Source: Ilumatobacter sp. (GTDB lineage: Bacteria; Actinomycetota; Acidimicrobiia; Acidimicrobiales; Ilumatobacteraceae). From it: DNA of 50,436 bases. Below the pieces are notes generated by a model. The model did no database searches, was not told where the DNA came from, and was given only the letters and a program-made list of their open reading frames with translations. Both the position numbers and the translations under genes were made by a program. The stretch is from assembly GCA_020439405.1 (NCBI GenBank), contig JAGQSS010000004.1, positions 1-50,436 on the forward strand, written 5' to 3'. Positions 28,474 to 36,009 of this stretch are shown piece after piece (the stretch's first letter is position 1; every line of letters starts with the position of its first letter).

Positions 28474-28770
28474 ATGTCCGGCACCGACGATGTCGATCGC
28501 GCGTCCGCACTCGCGGCGGCCGACGACGAGATCGCACGGCTCCGTCGGCTGGTCGGCCCGCACGAGCATTCGTACGACGACCTGAGGTCGGAGGTCGCTG
28601 CGGCGCAGCAGGCGGTGCGTGACGCCGAGGCGGCGAACGGCCAGTTGCGTGCCGAGATCACCGAACTCCGGATCGAGCTCCGCCGCGCCCGCCAGGATCA
28701 ATATCATCTGTGGAAGCTCGTCGCGAGACCACAGCGGTTGCTTCGGGCGCTGCGACAGAGCGCCGAGTGA
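28474..28770 (+). CDS. Small coiled-coil protein beside a glycosyltransferase
   Basis: The 98-residue protein is nearly all charged heptad-like helix (RASALAAADDEIARLRRLV, then RAEITELRIELRRARQDQ) and ends with the basic aromatic tail LWKLVARPQRLLRALRQ. Similar coils with a basic R-P-x-R tail end the methyltransferase at 39369-40286 and follow the FkbM domain at 2956. Its stop overlaps the ATG of the double-GT2 gene by 1 bp, and a strong -10 box lies upstream. It may organise or anchor glycosyltransferases; no known family was recognised. Confidence 0.65.
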   Translation: MSGTDDVDRASALAAADDEIARLRRLVGPHEHSYDDLRSEVAAAQQAVRDAEAANGQLRAEITELRIELRRARQDQYHLWKLVARPQRLLRALRQSAE

Positions 28771-31301
28771 TGGTGCCGGTCGTCTCAGTCCTGACGACGG
28801 TCTTCGATCCGAGTCCGGGCGATCTCGAGGCGTGCCTCGCGTCGGTGCGCGATCAGACGATGTCCGAATGGCAGCACGTCGTCGTCGACGACGCGTCGAC
28901 CGAGCCGTACGTCGCCCAGGTGCTCGCAGCCGCAGCGGCGGCCGACGATCGCCTGACCGTCGTCCGCCGGTCCGAGCGAGGTGGTCCGGTCGCCGCCGGC
29001 AACGACGGACTCGCTGCCGCCACCGGCGAGTTCGTCGCGCTGCTCGCTCACGACGACGTCCTCGAACCGACCGCGTTGCGCGCGATGGTCCGCGCCCTGA
29101 CCTCGGGCGACGGTGCCGACCTGGCGTACAGCGACCACGACGAGTTGACGGCCGACGGGCTCGTGGCGTCGCCGGTGTTGAAGCCTGATTTCTCGCCGGA
29201 GCAACTCCGGAACCAGAACTACGTGCTGCACTTCGTCGTCGCCCGCCGCTCGGTGGTCGAGTCAGTGGGTGGGTTCCGGCCGGGATTCGACGGCGCTCAC
29301 GATCATGATCTGCTGCTCCGTCTCAGTGAGCACTCCGACCGGATCGTGCACGTGCCGGCCGTGTTGTACCACCAGCGGCATGCTGCCGCGAAGGGGTGGG
29401 CGTCCGACGCCGGAGTCAGCGCGGTCCAGGAGCACTGCGACCGGGTCGGGATCGACGCGACGGTCGAACCCGGTACGCAGCCCGGGACCTACCGCGTGCG
29501 TCGCCACCTGGCGGCAACGCCCCGAATCAGCGTGGTCATCCCGACACGTGGCGGGTCGCGCCGCGTGCTCGGCGTCGACCGCTGCTTCGTCGCCGAAGCG
29601 GTCCGCAGCATGGTCGAGACGGCGACCTACCCCGACCTCGAGTTCGTCGTCGTCTACGACACGCCGACACCGGTCCCGGTGCTCGACTATCTCCGGGCCG
29701 TCGCCGGTGACCGACTCGTCCTCGTCGAGTACACCGAGGCGTTCAACTTCTCGGAGAAGATCAACGTCGGGGTCGCGGCGTCGTCGGGCGAACTGGTCCT
29801 CCTGCTGAACGACGACACCGAACTCAACACCCCCGACGCTCTCGAGACGATGGCGGCCCACCTCGACGACCCGACGGTGGGCATGGTCGGTCCGAAGTTG
29901 CTGTTCCCCGACGGCACGATCCAGGACGGTGGACACGTCTACAACGAACACGTGCTGGCCGGCCTCGTCGGGTGGCACGGGACGAGCCCCGGTCCCGGAC
30001 GGCTCCGGCCGCTCGCCGTCGAACGGGAGGTCTCGGGCGTCACGGCGGCCGCTGCGCTCGTGCGACGCGACGTGTTCGACGAGATCGGCGGGTTCGATCC
30101 GGCGCTCTACATCAACTTCAACGACGTCGACGTGAGTTTGAAGATCCGTGCGACCGGCCGACGGATCGTCTGGACCCCGTACGCCCGCTGGTACCACTTC
30201 GAGAGCCAGACGCGTGAGGCGTCCGCCGAGCCGGAGGAGTGGGCCGAGATCGACCGCCGCTGGCACGACGAGATCAACGCCGACCCTTACTACAACCCGC
30301 GGTTCGAGCCGCGGCGTTCCGATTGGCTGGAGCGCCCGTGGCACTCGGGTGCACCGGTCCTCGACGCCGACGCCCATCCGCAGGGATTCGGCGGTTGGCT
30401 GCTCGACCGCCTCCGTGGCGCGCTCACCGGCTCGTCCGATTCGGTCTGGTGGCGGGCGCCGCTGGTCGCGATCGTGCTGTTCCTCGCTTCCTGGTTGCTG
30501 GCCGCCGAGGTCGGCCTCGGCCCCAATCCGGTCAGGCGGATCGTGATCACCGGTGGCGCTGCGATGGCGTGGTGTCTGCTTCTCGCGCTGACGCTCCACC
30601 GGCGCCGCTGGGTGCTCGCGGCAGCGCTGATGACCGCTGCGGCCCCCGCGACGCTCGCCCATCTCGCCGTCGCCGGATGGGCCGGCGTTGCGTGGACGGT
30701 GACGGTGATCGCCGCGACATTCCTCGGTCCGGTCTCCCGGGTTCGTCCTGCCGCGGCGGCAGCCGTCGCTGCGGTCGTCGTGGGGTTCGACGGTCTGGTC
30801 TGGTGGTCGGTCGCCGGCGACCGACCAGCCGTCGAGGTCGATCCCTGGAACGTGCTCCTCGATCTCCCGGCGGCGTTCGGCCACGGCTCCGGGACGTGGA
30901 CGTCGATCGCGGTCGGGGTGTGGTGGCTCGCCGTCCTCATCATGTCGACGGCCATGTCGGTGTCCGGCCAGCGGGTGCTCGTGTACGCGTTCGTCACGTC
31001 GCTCGCGGTGGTCGTGCTGGCGGCGTGGGGTCTCGACTCGGCACAGGGCGCTGCTGCGCCCGACGTCGGATCGATCCTGCTGGTCGGGGTACTCGTCGCA
31101 CTGGCCGCGCGCGTCGACCACGAGATGCTCGAAGGCGGCCTCGTGGCCGTGGCGAGCGTGCTCCTGGCCGCGGTGATGTGGTCATCGACGCTGTTCGAAG
31201 TCGTCGATGGCCTCACGTGGCGCATCGTCGTCATCATCGTCTTGGGGGCCGCCGTCGGGCGGGTCGCGGTCGGCCTCATCGGCCGTCGGGAGCCGGTCTG
31301 A
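28770..31301 (+). CDS. Double GT2 glycosyltransferase fused to a membrane domain
   Basis: The 843-residue protein holds two GT2 domains. The first (residues 1-245) has VSVLTTVFDPSPGDLEACL, VVVDDASTEP and LLAHDDVLEP. The second (from about 252) has RISVVIPTRGGSRRVLG, LLLNDDTELNTPD near 347, and INFNDVDVSLKIRATGRR near 447. From about residue 565 to the end come around nine hydrophobic segments. Tandem GT2 pairs often build repeating disaccharides, and the membrane part may hold the enzyme at the site of export. The start overlaps the stop of the small coiled-coil gene (TGATG). The fused membrane half is unusual for such enzymes. Confidence 0.85.
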   Translation: MVPVVSVLTTVFDPSPGDLEACLASVRDQTMSEWQHVVVDDASTEPYVAQVLAAAAAADDRLTVVRRSERGGPVAAGNDGLAAATGEFVALLAHDDVLEPTALRAMVRALTSGDGADLAYSDHDELTADGLVASPVLKPDFSPEQLRNQNYVLHFVVARRSVVESVGGFRPGFDGAHDHDLLLRLSEHSDRIVHVPAVLYHQRHAAAKGWASDAGVSAVQEHCDRVGIDATVEPGTQPGTYRVRRHLAATPRISVVIPTRGGSRRVLGVDRCFVAEAVRSMVETATYPDLEFVVVYDTPTPVPVLDYLRAVAGDRLVLVEYTEAFNFSEKINVGVAASSGELVLLLNDDTELNTPDALETMAAHLDDPTVGMVGPKLLFPDGTIQDGGHVYNEHVLAGLVGWHGTSPGPGRLRPLAVEREVSGVTAAAALVRRDVFDEIGGFDPALYINFNDVDVSLKIRATGRRIVWTPYARWYHFESQTREASAEPEEWAEIDRRWHDEINADPYYNPRFEPRRSDWLERPWHSGAPVLDADAHPQGFGGWLLDRLRGALTGSSDSVWWRAPLVAIVLFLASWLLAAEVGLGPNPVRRIVITGGAAMAWCLLLALTLHRRRWVLAAALMTAAAPATLAHLAVAGWAGVAWTVTVIAATFLGPVSRVRPAAAAAVAAVVVGFDGLVWWSVAGDRPAVEVDPWNVLLDLPAAFGHGSGTWTSIAVGVWWLAVLIMSTAMSVSGQRVLVYAFVTSLAVVVLAAWGLDSAQGAAAPDVGSILLVGVLVALAARVDHEMLEGGLVAVASVLLAAVMWSSTLFEVVDGLTWRIVVIIVLGAAVGRVAVGLIGRREPV

Positions 31302-31369
31302 CGCCGAACCGGGCCCGTGCCACATATCCCACTCCGACGCGCCAACGTCGGAGCCGGGCCGGGCGCCAG

Positions 31370-31375
31370 TAACCT
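31370..31375 (+). promoter_or_regulatory. -10 box TAACCT, leaderless-type, for the second wzm
   Basis: TAACCT, then 8 nt, then ATG 31384; no Shine-Dalgarno is visible. Confidence 0.45.
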
Positions 31376-31383
31376 CCCCGCTC

Positions 31384-32199
31384 ATGTCATCGGCGACCGA
31401 GCTGTTCGCGCGTCGCGAGCTCCTCTGGAACCTCACCCTCCGGGAGCTGCGCGGCCGCTACAAGCGCAGCATCCTCGGTTGGGGTTGGTCGCTGCTGAAC
31501 CCGATCGCGTTCATGTTGATCTACACGTTCGCGTTCTCGATCGTGTTGCGCGCCGAGCCGCCGCCGGGCGATCCGAGCGGGCTCGCCTCGTACGCGTTCT
31601 TCCTACTCTGTGGCCTCGTCCCCTGGACCTTCTTCAGCGTCGCTGTGAGCACGTCGATGGGCGCCGTGGTCGGCAACGCCGCGCTCGTCGGCAAGGTCGC
31701 GTTCCCTCGGGAGCACCTGGTGATCTCGACGGTGATGGCGGGTCTCTTCACGCTCGGCGTCGAAGTCGGTGTGCTCTCGATCGCCCTTCTGATCGCCGGC
31801 AACATGGTGCTCCCCTGGTTGCCGATCGTGGTGCTCGTGTCGTGCATGTTGGCCATGTTCGCGACCGGCCTCGGGCTCGCACTGGCGGCTGCGAACGTCT
31901 ATTTCCGCGACATGAACTACCTGTGGAGCATCGCGATGCAGGCGTGGTTCTTCCTCACCCCGATCGTGTATCCGCCGAGCTTCGTCGAGACGGAGTTCGC
32001 CGAGTACCCGACGCTGCTGCGGATCTACAACAACATCCCGATCACAACGGCGGTGAGGATGTACCGCAACCTGCTGTACGACCTCCGCATGCCGCGCCTG
32101 ATCGACTTCGTGGTGCTCGGCGGTACGGCAATCGTGGTGCTGCTCGCCGGTTGGTGGCTGTTCGACCGGCTCGAGGGCCGCTTCGCGGAAGAGCTCTGA
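31384..32199 (+). CDS. wzm: Second ABC-2 polysaccharide exporter permease
   Basis: The 271-residue protein starts with the amphipathic helix RRELLWNLTLRELRGRYKRS and the motif ILGWGWSLLNP, like the first permease at 11450, then shows about six membrane helices. Its size and layout are those of Wzm/RfbD. It ends 3 bp from the stop of the ATPase gene on the opposite strand, so the two halves of this exporter are convergent and separately promoted, an unusual arrangement because such pairs are normally in one operon. Confidence 0.88.
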   Translation: MSSATELFARRELLWNLTLRELRGRYKRSILGWGWSLLNPIAFMLIYTFAFSIVLRAEPPPGDPSGLASYAFFLLCGLVPWTFFSVAVSTSMGAVVGNAALVGKVAFPREHLVISTVMAGLFTLGVEVGVLSIALLIAGNMVLPWLPIVVLVSCMLAMFATGLGLALAAANVYFRDMNYLWSIAMQAWFFLTPIVYPPSFVETEFAEYPTLLRIYNNIPITTAVRMYRNLLYDLRMPRLIDFVVLGGTAIVVLLAGWWLFDRLEGRFAEEL

Positions 32200-32202
32200 G
32201 GC

Positions 32203-33399
32203 TCAGACGTTCCAGCGGCCGCCGAGCGTGACGAGTCCGCGGTCGCCGTCGGTGCCCTTCAGCACGTCGAACTTGACGAATCGGGTGCGCACGTCGAACT
32301 CACGTTGCCCCGATTCGTCGTGGAGCTTCGCGGTGAGCTCGTAGGTGCCCTCGGTGAGCGAGAGGTGATCGAGTTCGAGGGTGACCTGGCGATGGCCATG
32401 GACCTGGTCGATCCGGGTGTTGCGCGAGCGGGTGCCGACCTCGCTGATGAGGGTGCCGCTCTGATCGAACACCGCGAGTGTCAGCTCGGGGTCGATGACC
32501 GGTTCGTCGGCCGACAGGACGAACCGGATGGCGAGCGGCTCGCCGCTCCGGGGCATCGCGACGGGTTGTTCGGCTCCGTCGAGCAGTTCGATGCTGGTGA
32601 TCTTGACCTCGCCCGACCCCCAGCGCATCGTGTCGTTGATCGTGATCGCTCGTCCCGAGTGAGCGGTCTCGAGATACGCGTCGGTGATCTCGCTGGGCGG
32701 ACCGATCATGCGGAGTCGGCCGTGATCGATCCAGGCCGCTCGCTTGCAGAGGCGCACGACGTCGCCCATGTCGTGGGTGACGAGCACGATCGTCTTGCCC
32801 CGGTCGCGGAACTCGGCGATCTTGTCGCCGCACTTGGCCTGGAAGTCGGCGTCGCCGACGGCGAGCACCTCGTCGATGATCAACACGTCGGGGTCGACGT
32901 TGACCGCGACCGCGAAGCCGAGACGGACGAACATGCCCGACGAGTAGTTCTTGACCGGTGTGTCGATGAACTGCTCGAGGCCGGAGAACTCGACGATCTG
33001 ATCGAAGCGGTCGTGGACGTACTTGCGCGGCACGCCGAGGATCGCCGCGTTGAGATAGATGTTCTCGCGCCCGCTGAGTTCGGGGTGGAAGCCCGCTCCG
33101 AGTTCGAGCAGCGCCGAGATGGTGCCGTTCACGGAGACCGAGCCTTCGTCGGGCTCGAGGATCTCGGTGAGGCACTTGAGCATCGTCGACTTGCCCGAAC
33201 CGTTGTGGCCGACGATCCCGAACGTCTCGCCCTCGGCGACGTCGAACGAGATGTCGCGAAGGGCCCAGAAGTCTTCGTACGTGCTGCGACGTCGATTGAG
33301 CAACGACTGTTTCAGCGACTGGTGTCGCTCGTGGAACAGCCGGAACCGCTTCGACAGGTGCGAGACCCGCACGACTGGTTCGGCGCCGAGGGTGGACAC
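32203..33399 (-). CDS. wzt: Second polysaccharide exporter ATPase with C-terminal domain
   Basis: The 398-residue protein has Walker A VGHNGSGKST near residue 68, signature YSSGMFVRLGFAV near 155, Walker B VLIIDEVLAVGD near 175 and the switch region VTHDMGDVVRLC. From about residue 250 a beta-rich Wzt_C-like domain follows (KITSIELLDG, RFVLSADEPV, QVTLELDHLSL), ending in GLVTLGGRWNV. The ending resembles the first Wzt (PLGGRWTRRG), so the two are related but diverged. GTG 33399 has TAGCCT 7 nt upstream. The C-terminal domain implies that it selects a particular glycan end. Confidence 0.9.
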   Translation of the reverse strand: MSTLGAEPVVRVSHLSKRFRLFHERHQSLKQSLLNRRRSTYEDFWALRDISFDVAEGETFGIVGHNGSGKSTMLKCLTEILEPDEGSVSVNGTISALLELGAGFHPELSGRENIYLNAAILGVPRKYVHDRFDQIVEFSGLEQFIDTPVKNYSSGMFVRLGFAVAVNVDPDVLIIDEVLAVGDADFQAKCGDKIAEFRDRGKTIVLVTHDMGDVVRLCKRAAWIDHGRLRMIGPPSEITDAYLETAHSGRAITINDTMRWGSGEVKITSIELLDGAEQPVAMPRSGEPLAIRFVLSADEPVIDPELTLAVFDQSGTLISEVGTRSRNTRIDQVHGHRQVTLELDHLSLTEGTYELTAKLHDESGQREFDVRTRFVKFDVLKGTDGDRGLVTLGGRWNV

Positions 33400-33406
33400 G
33401 GCCGCA

Positions 33407-33412
33407 AGGCTA
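33407..33412 (-). promoter_or_regulatory. -10 box TAGCCT, leaderless-type, for the second wzt
   Basis: Reverse TAGCCT, then 7 nt, then GTG 33399. It lies in the 20-bp gap after the HAD-family gene, which is upstream on the same strand. Confidence 0.5.
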
Positions 33413-33419
33413 ACGGTGG

Positions 33420-35957
33420 TCAGCCGAGAAGTCGGCGGATCGCCCGTCGTGCCCGGCGGACCTGCCCGCGGGCGACCGTGCGCACGTCCGGCCGCAACGC
33501 AGGGTCGTCGGCGTCGATCAGCCAGCGACGGAACACGACGATCACGTCGAGATCGCCCGGGCCGGCTCCGATCTCCGCGGCGATGGGGACGACGAGGTGC
33601 CCGCCTGAGTGCTCCGCGTAGCGGTCGGCGGCGACGGGCCGTGCGTCGACCCACTCGAAGGCCCCCGCCCGGAGGTCATCGGTGCGGACGGTGTGCTCCG
33701 GACCGTCGACCGGGCGGATCGCGATGTCGAACCGTTGGAACTGGACCAGGGCCGCGACGTCGCCGGCGTCGAAGCGGATCGCGCGCAACGACTCGTACGG
33801 GCCGCGCAGGCGCAGGACCGACCATCCGTCGGGGTGGGTCGCCAGGCGTTCGGCGACCTGCGGTTCGGCGAGGTCGGATCCGATCGGGAAGGCGGAGAGC
33901 CGGGACACCCCGCACGGCGACGGGGGAACGAGGTCGCCCGCTGGCAGGTTGTGTCTCGCGGCGGCGATCTGGGCGGCCAGGGCAGGGTTGGTCGCTGCGG
34001 CGATGCCCTCGATCCACGCCGGTTCGGTGCGACGGAGCGATTCGATGTCGCGCAGATTGCTCCAGCGGACGATCTCCGCGATCTCGGTGCCGCCCAGTGG
34101 ACCGGCCTGCTCACCGCCGACGTCGTCGTGCGGCCATTCGAGCAGCGCCTCCGCGATGCCCGGGGACGGATGGGCGATCACGTCGGCGAGCGTCTCGGCG
34201 AGCATCGCACGGTAGGCGGGGTCACCGGAGCGGAGCCTTGAGCTCGACGGATGGTGCTCCGCGGCGTCCAGAGCGAAGGACATCAGGCCCTCGCGGGAGC
34301 GCTGCAGCGACGGCGGATGCACCTCGACGTCGGTGGCGACGACCGGCTCGCCGCCGGTCGTGACATCGATGAACGTGCCGATCGGCGGTGTCAGGACCCG
34401 CTCGATGCTGTCCGCGTGGTGCGCGACGGTGCGGGTGGCGACCGACACCTCTTCGTCGTCGAGGATCGAGGGCAGATAGCTCCGCATCGACGCGCCGAGT
34501 GCAGCTCGTTCCTCTCCGGTCGCCGAGAGAGCGAAGTAGAGGCCGACAACGGGTTGTTCGGAGCCGGCGCTGCGCAGGATGCGTACCAGCGCCTGTTGGA
34601 TCGAGCCGCCCCAACCGACGTCGCAGAGCACGAGCGGGCGACCCGGTTCGACGATGAGTTCCCGGTCGAGCTGCCGGAGGACGCGCCCTCGCAGCTCCGC
34701 CGACGCTGCCACGATCTGCTCGCGCACACCGTCGTGATCGAGCAGGCGAGCGACGTAGCGGTCGAGCAGGTCCGGCCGGACGGCGTCGCGGCCGTCCCAC
34801 GCTGCGCGCACCACGGCGGCGTCGACGCCGAAGGCTCGTTCGACGTGCGCCGCACTCGTGGTCCCGCGCCGGACGATCGCGTCGCGCACCTCGTCGATGG
34901 TGCCGTCGATGACCGCCGCCCGCATGTCGACCCAGCGCGACGCATGGACGCGTCGCGCGTCGACGCGTTTCGGTGCGACCACGTCGATGAGATCTGCGAT
35001 CGTGCCACCCTCACGGAGGAGGCAGTGGACCGTCGTGGCACCGAGTTCCTCGGTGCAGTCGGCGACCCAGCGCACGAACCCGGTGATGGCCGGGCCGAGC
35101 GCCAGCGCTCCGAACTGCCAGGCAGGGTCGACGCCGTCGGCACCGGCAGCGAGCCCGAGGCGTCGCATCGCCGCGGTCGATCCGCCGTCGCTCCCGGTTC
35201 GGCGCGAGTAGTAGCGCAGGGCGAGCGACGGTCGCTCGACGTGCACGTCGGCATCGTCGAGTTCGACGTGCACGGCGGTGACACCGAGGGATTCGGCGGT
35301 CGCGACGTCGGCGACCGGGTTGTCACCGACGTGGACCACGCGGGCCGGGTCGGTCCCGTCGACGACGAGTCCGAGCAGGCCATCGGCCTTGCACCGGCGG
35401 CGGTCGGACGAGGTCACGATGTCGTCCCACGTGTCACCCGGCACGCCGGCGGCGACGAGGAGCCGGGCCAGCTGTCCGGCCGCGAGGTACGTATCGCTGA
35501 CGAGCACGACACGCACACCGGCGGCGCGGGCGCGACGCAACGACTCGATCGCCGGGTCGATGGGGTGGAGCCGGTCGGCCTCGCACTCGAGTTCGCGCTC
35601 GACCATGTCCTCGATCCGGTCGGCCAGGCCGAGGGGCATCTCGCGCCACACTTCCTCGATCGTGCACTCGGCGGCGCGATCGGTCGGCAGGTGCAAGGCG
35701 AGTCGGCGACGCGCGACACGCTCGGCGTTGCGGCGGGCTTCGTGGAATCGGTTGGCGTCGACGTCGTCGGGGAGGAGGCCGTCGTCGGCGAGACGATGGC
35801 CGAGATCGACGAACACGTCGCTCGGACGCGCCGCGTCACGTGTGACGAGCGTGTCGAACACATCGGACGTGACGAGGTCGATCCGGCCCTCTGTGACCAG
35901 GGCGTCGAGGTCGCTGAGCGTCGGCCGAGCGGTACCCGCCGTGGTCGGTTGGGACAT
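33420..35957 (-). CDS. Large HAD-superfamily protein of glycan loci (COG5610-like)
   Basis: The 845-residue protein has an N-terminal HAD hydrolase domain: TSDVFDTLVTRD near residue 30 (nucleophile motif), VVLVSDTYLAAGQLA near 150 (motif II), a lysine in CKADGLLG, and HVGDNPVADVATAESLG near 208 (motif III). The remaining ~550 residues include VLCDVGWGGSIQQALVRILR near 445, as in the COG5610 proteins often encoded beside glycosyltransferases, and a basic tail RRARRAIRRLLG. Phosphosugar or phosphoglycan hydrolysis is plausible but not shown. ATG 35957 is backed by TACACT 7 nt upstream. It is divergent from the large GT4 gene. Confidence 0.75.
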   Translation of the reverse strand: MSQPTTAGTARPTLSDLDALVTEGRIDLVTSDVFDTLVTRDAARPSDVFVDLGHRLADDGLLPDDVDANRFHEARRNAERVARRRLALHLPTDRAAECTIEEVWREMPLGLADRIEDMVERELECEADRLHPIDPAIESLRRARAAGVRVVLVSDTYLAAGQLARLLVAAGVPGDTWDDIVTSSDRRRCKADGLLGLVVDGTDPARVVHVGDNPVADVATAESLGVTAVHVELDDADVHVERPSLALRYYSRRTGSDGGSTAAMRRLGLAAGADGVDPAWQFGALALGPAITGFVRWVADCTEELGATTVHCLLREGGTIADLIDVVAPKRVDARRVHASRWVDMRAAVIDGTIDEVRDAIVRRGTTSAAHVERAFGVDAAVVRAAWDGRDAVRPDLLDRYVARLLDHDGVREQIVAASAELRGRVLRQLDRELIVEPGRPLVLCDVGWGGSIQQALVRILRSAGSEQPVVGLYFALSATGEERAALGASMRSYLPSILDDEEVSVATRTVAHHADSIERVLTPPIGTFIDVTTGGEPVVATDVEVHPPSLQRSREGLMSFALDAAEHHPSSSRLRSGDPAYRAMLAETLADVIAHPSPGIAEALLEWPHDDVGGEQAGPLGGTEIAEIVRWSNLRDIESLRRTEPAWIEGIAAATNPALAAQIAAARHNLPAGDLVPPSPCGVSRLSAFPIGSDLAEPQVAERLATHPDGWSVLRLRGPYESLRAIRFDAGDVAALVQFQRFDIAIRPVDGPEHTVRTDDLRAGAFEWVDARPVAADRYAEHSGGHLVVPIAAEIGAGPGDLDVIVVFRRWLIDADDPALRPDVRTVARGQVRRARRAIRRLLG

Positions 35958-35964
35958 TGGGGCG

Positions 35965-35970
35965 AGTGTA
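35965..35970 (-). promoter_or_regulatory. -10 box TACACT, leaderless-type, for the HAD gene
   Basis: Reverse TACACT, then 7 nt, then ATG 35957. Confidence 0.5.
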
Positions 35971-35995
35971 ACGAGACGATGTTCGGGGGAGCCGT

Positions 35996-36001
35996 TAAGG
36001 T
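35996..36001 (+). promoter_or_regulatory. -10 box TAAGGT, leaderless-type, for the large GT4 gene
   Basis: TAAGGT, then 8 nt, then GTG 36010, followed directly by a second GTG. Confidence 0.4.
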
Positions 36002-36009
36002 CGAGCGCC

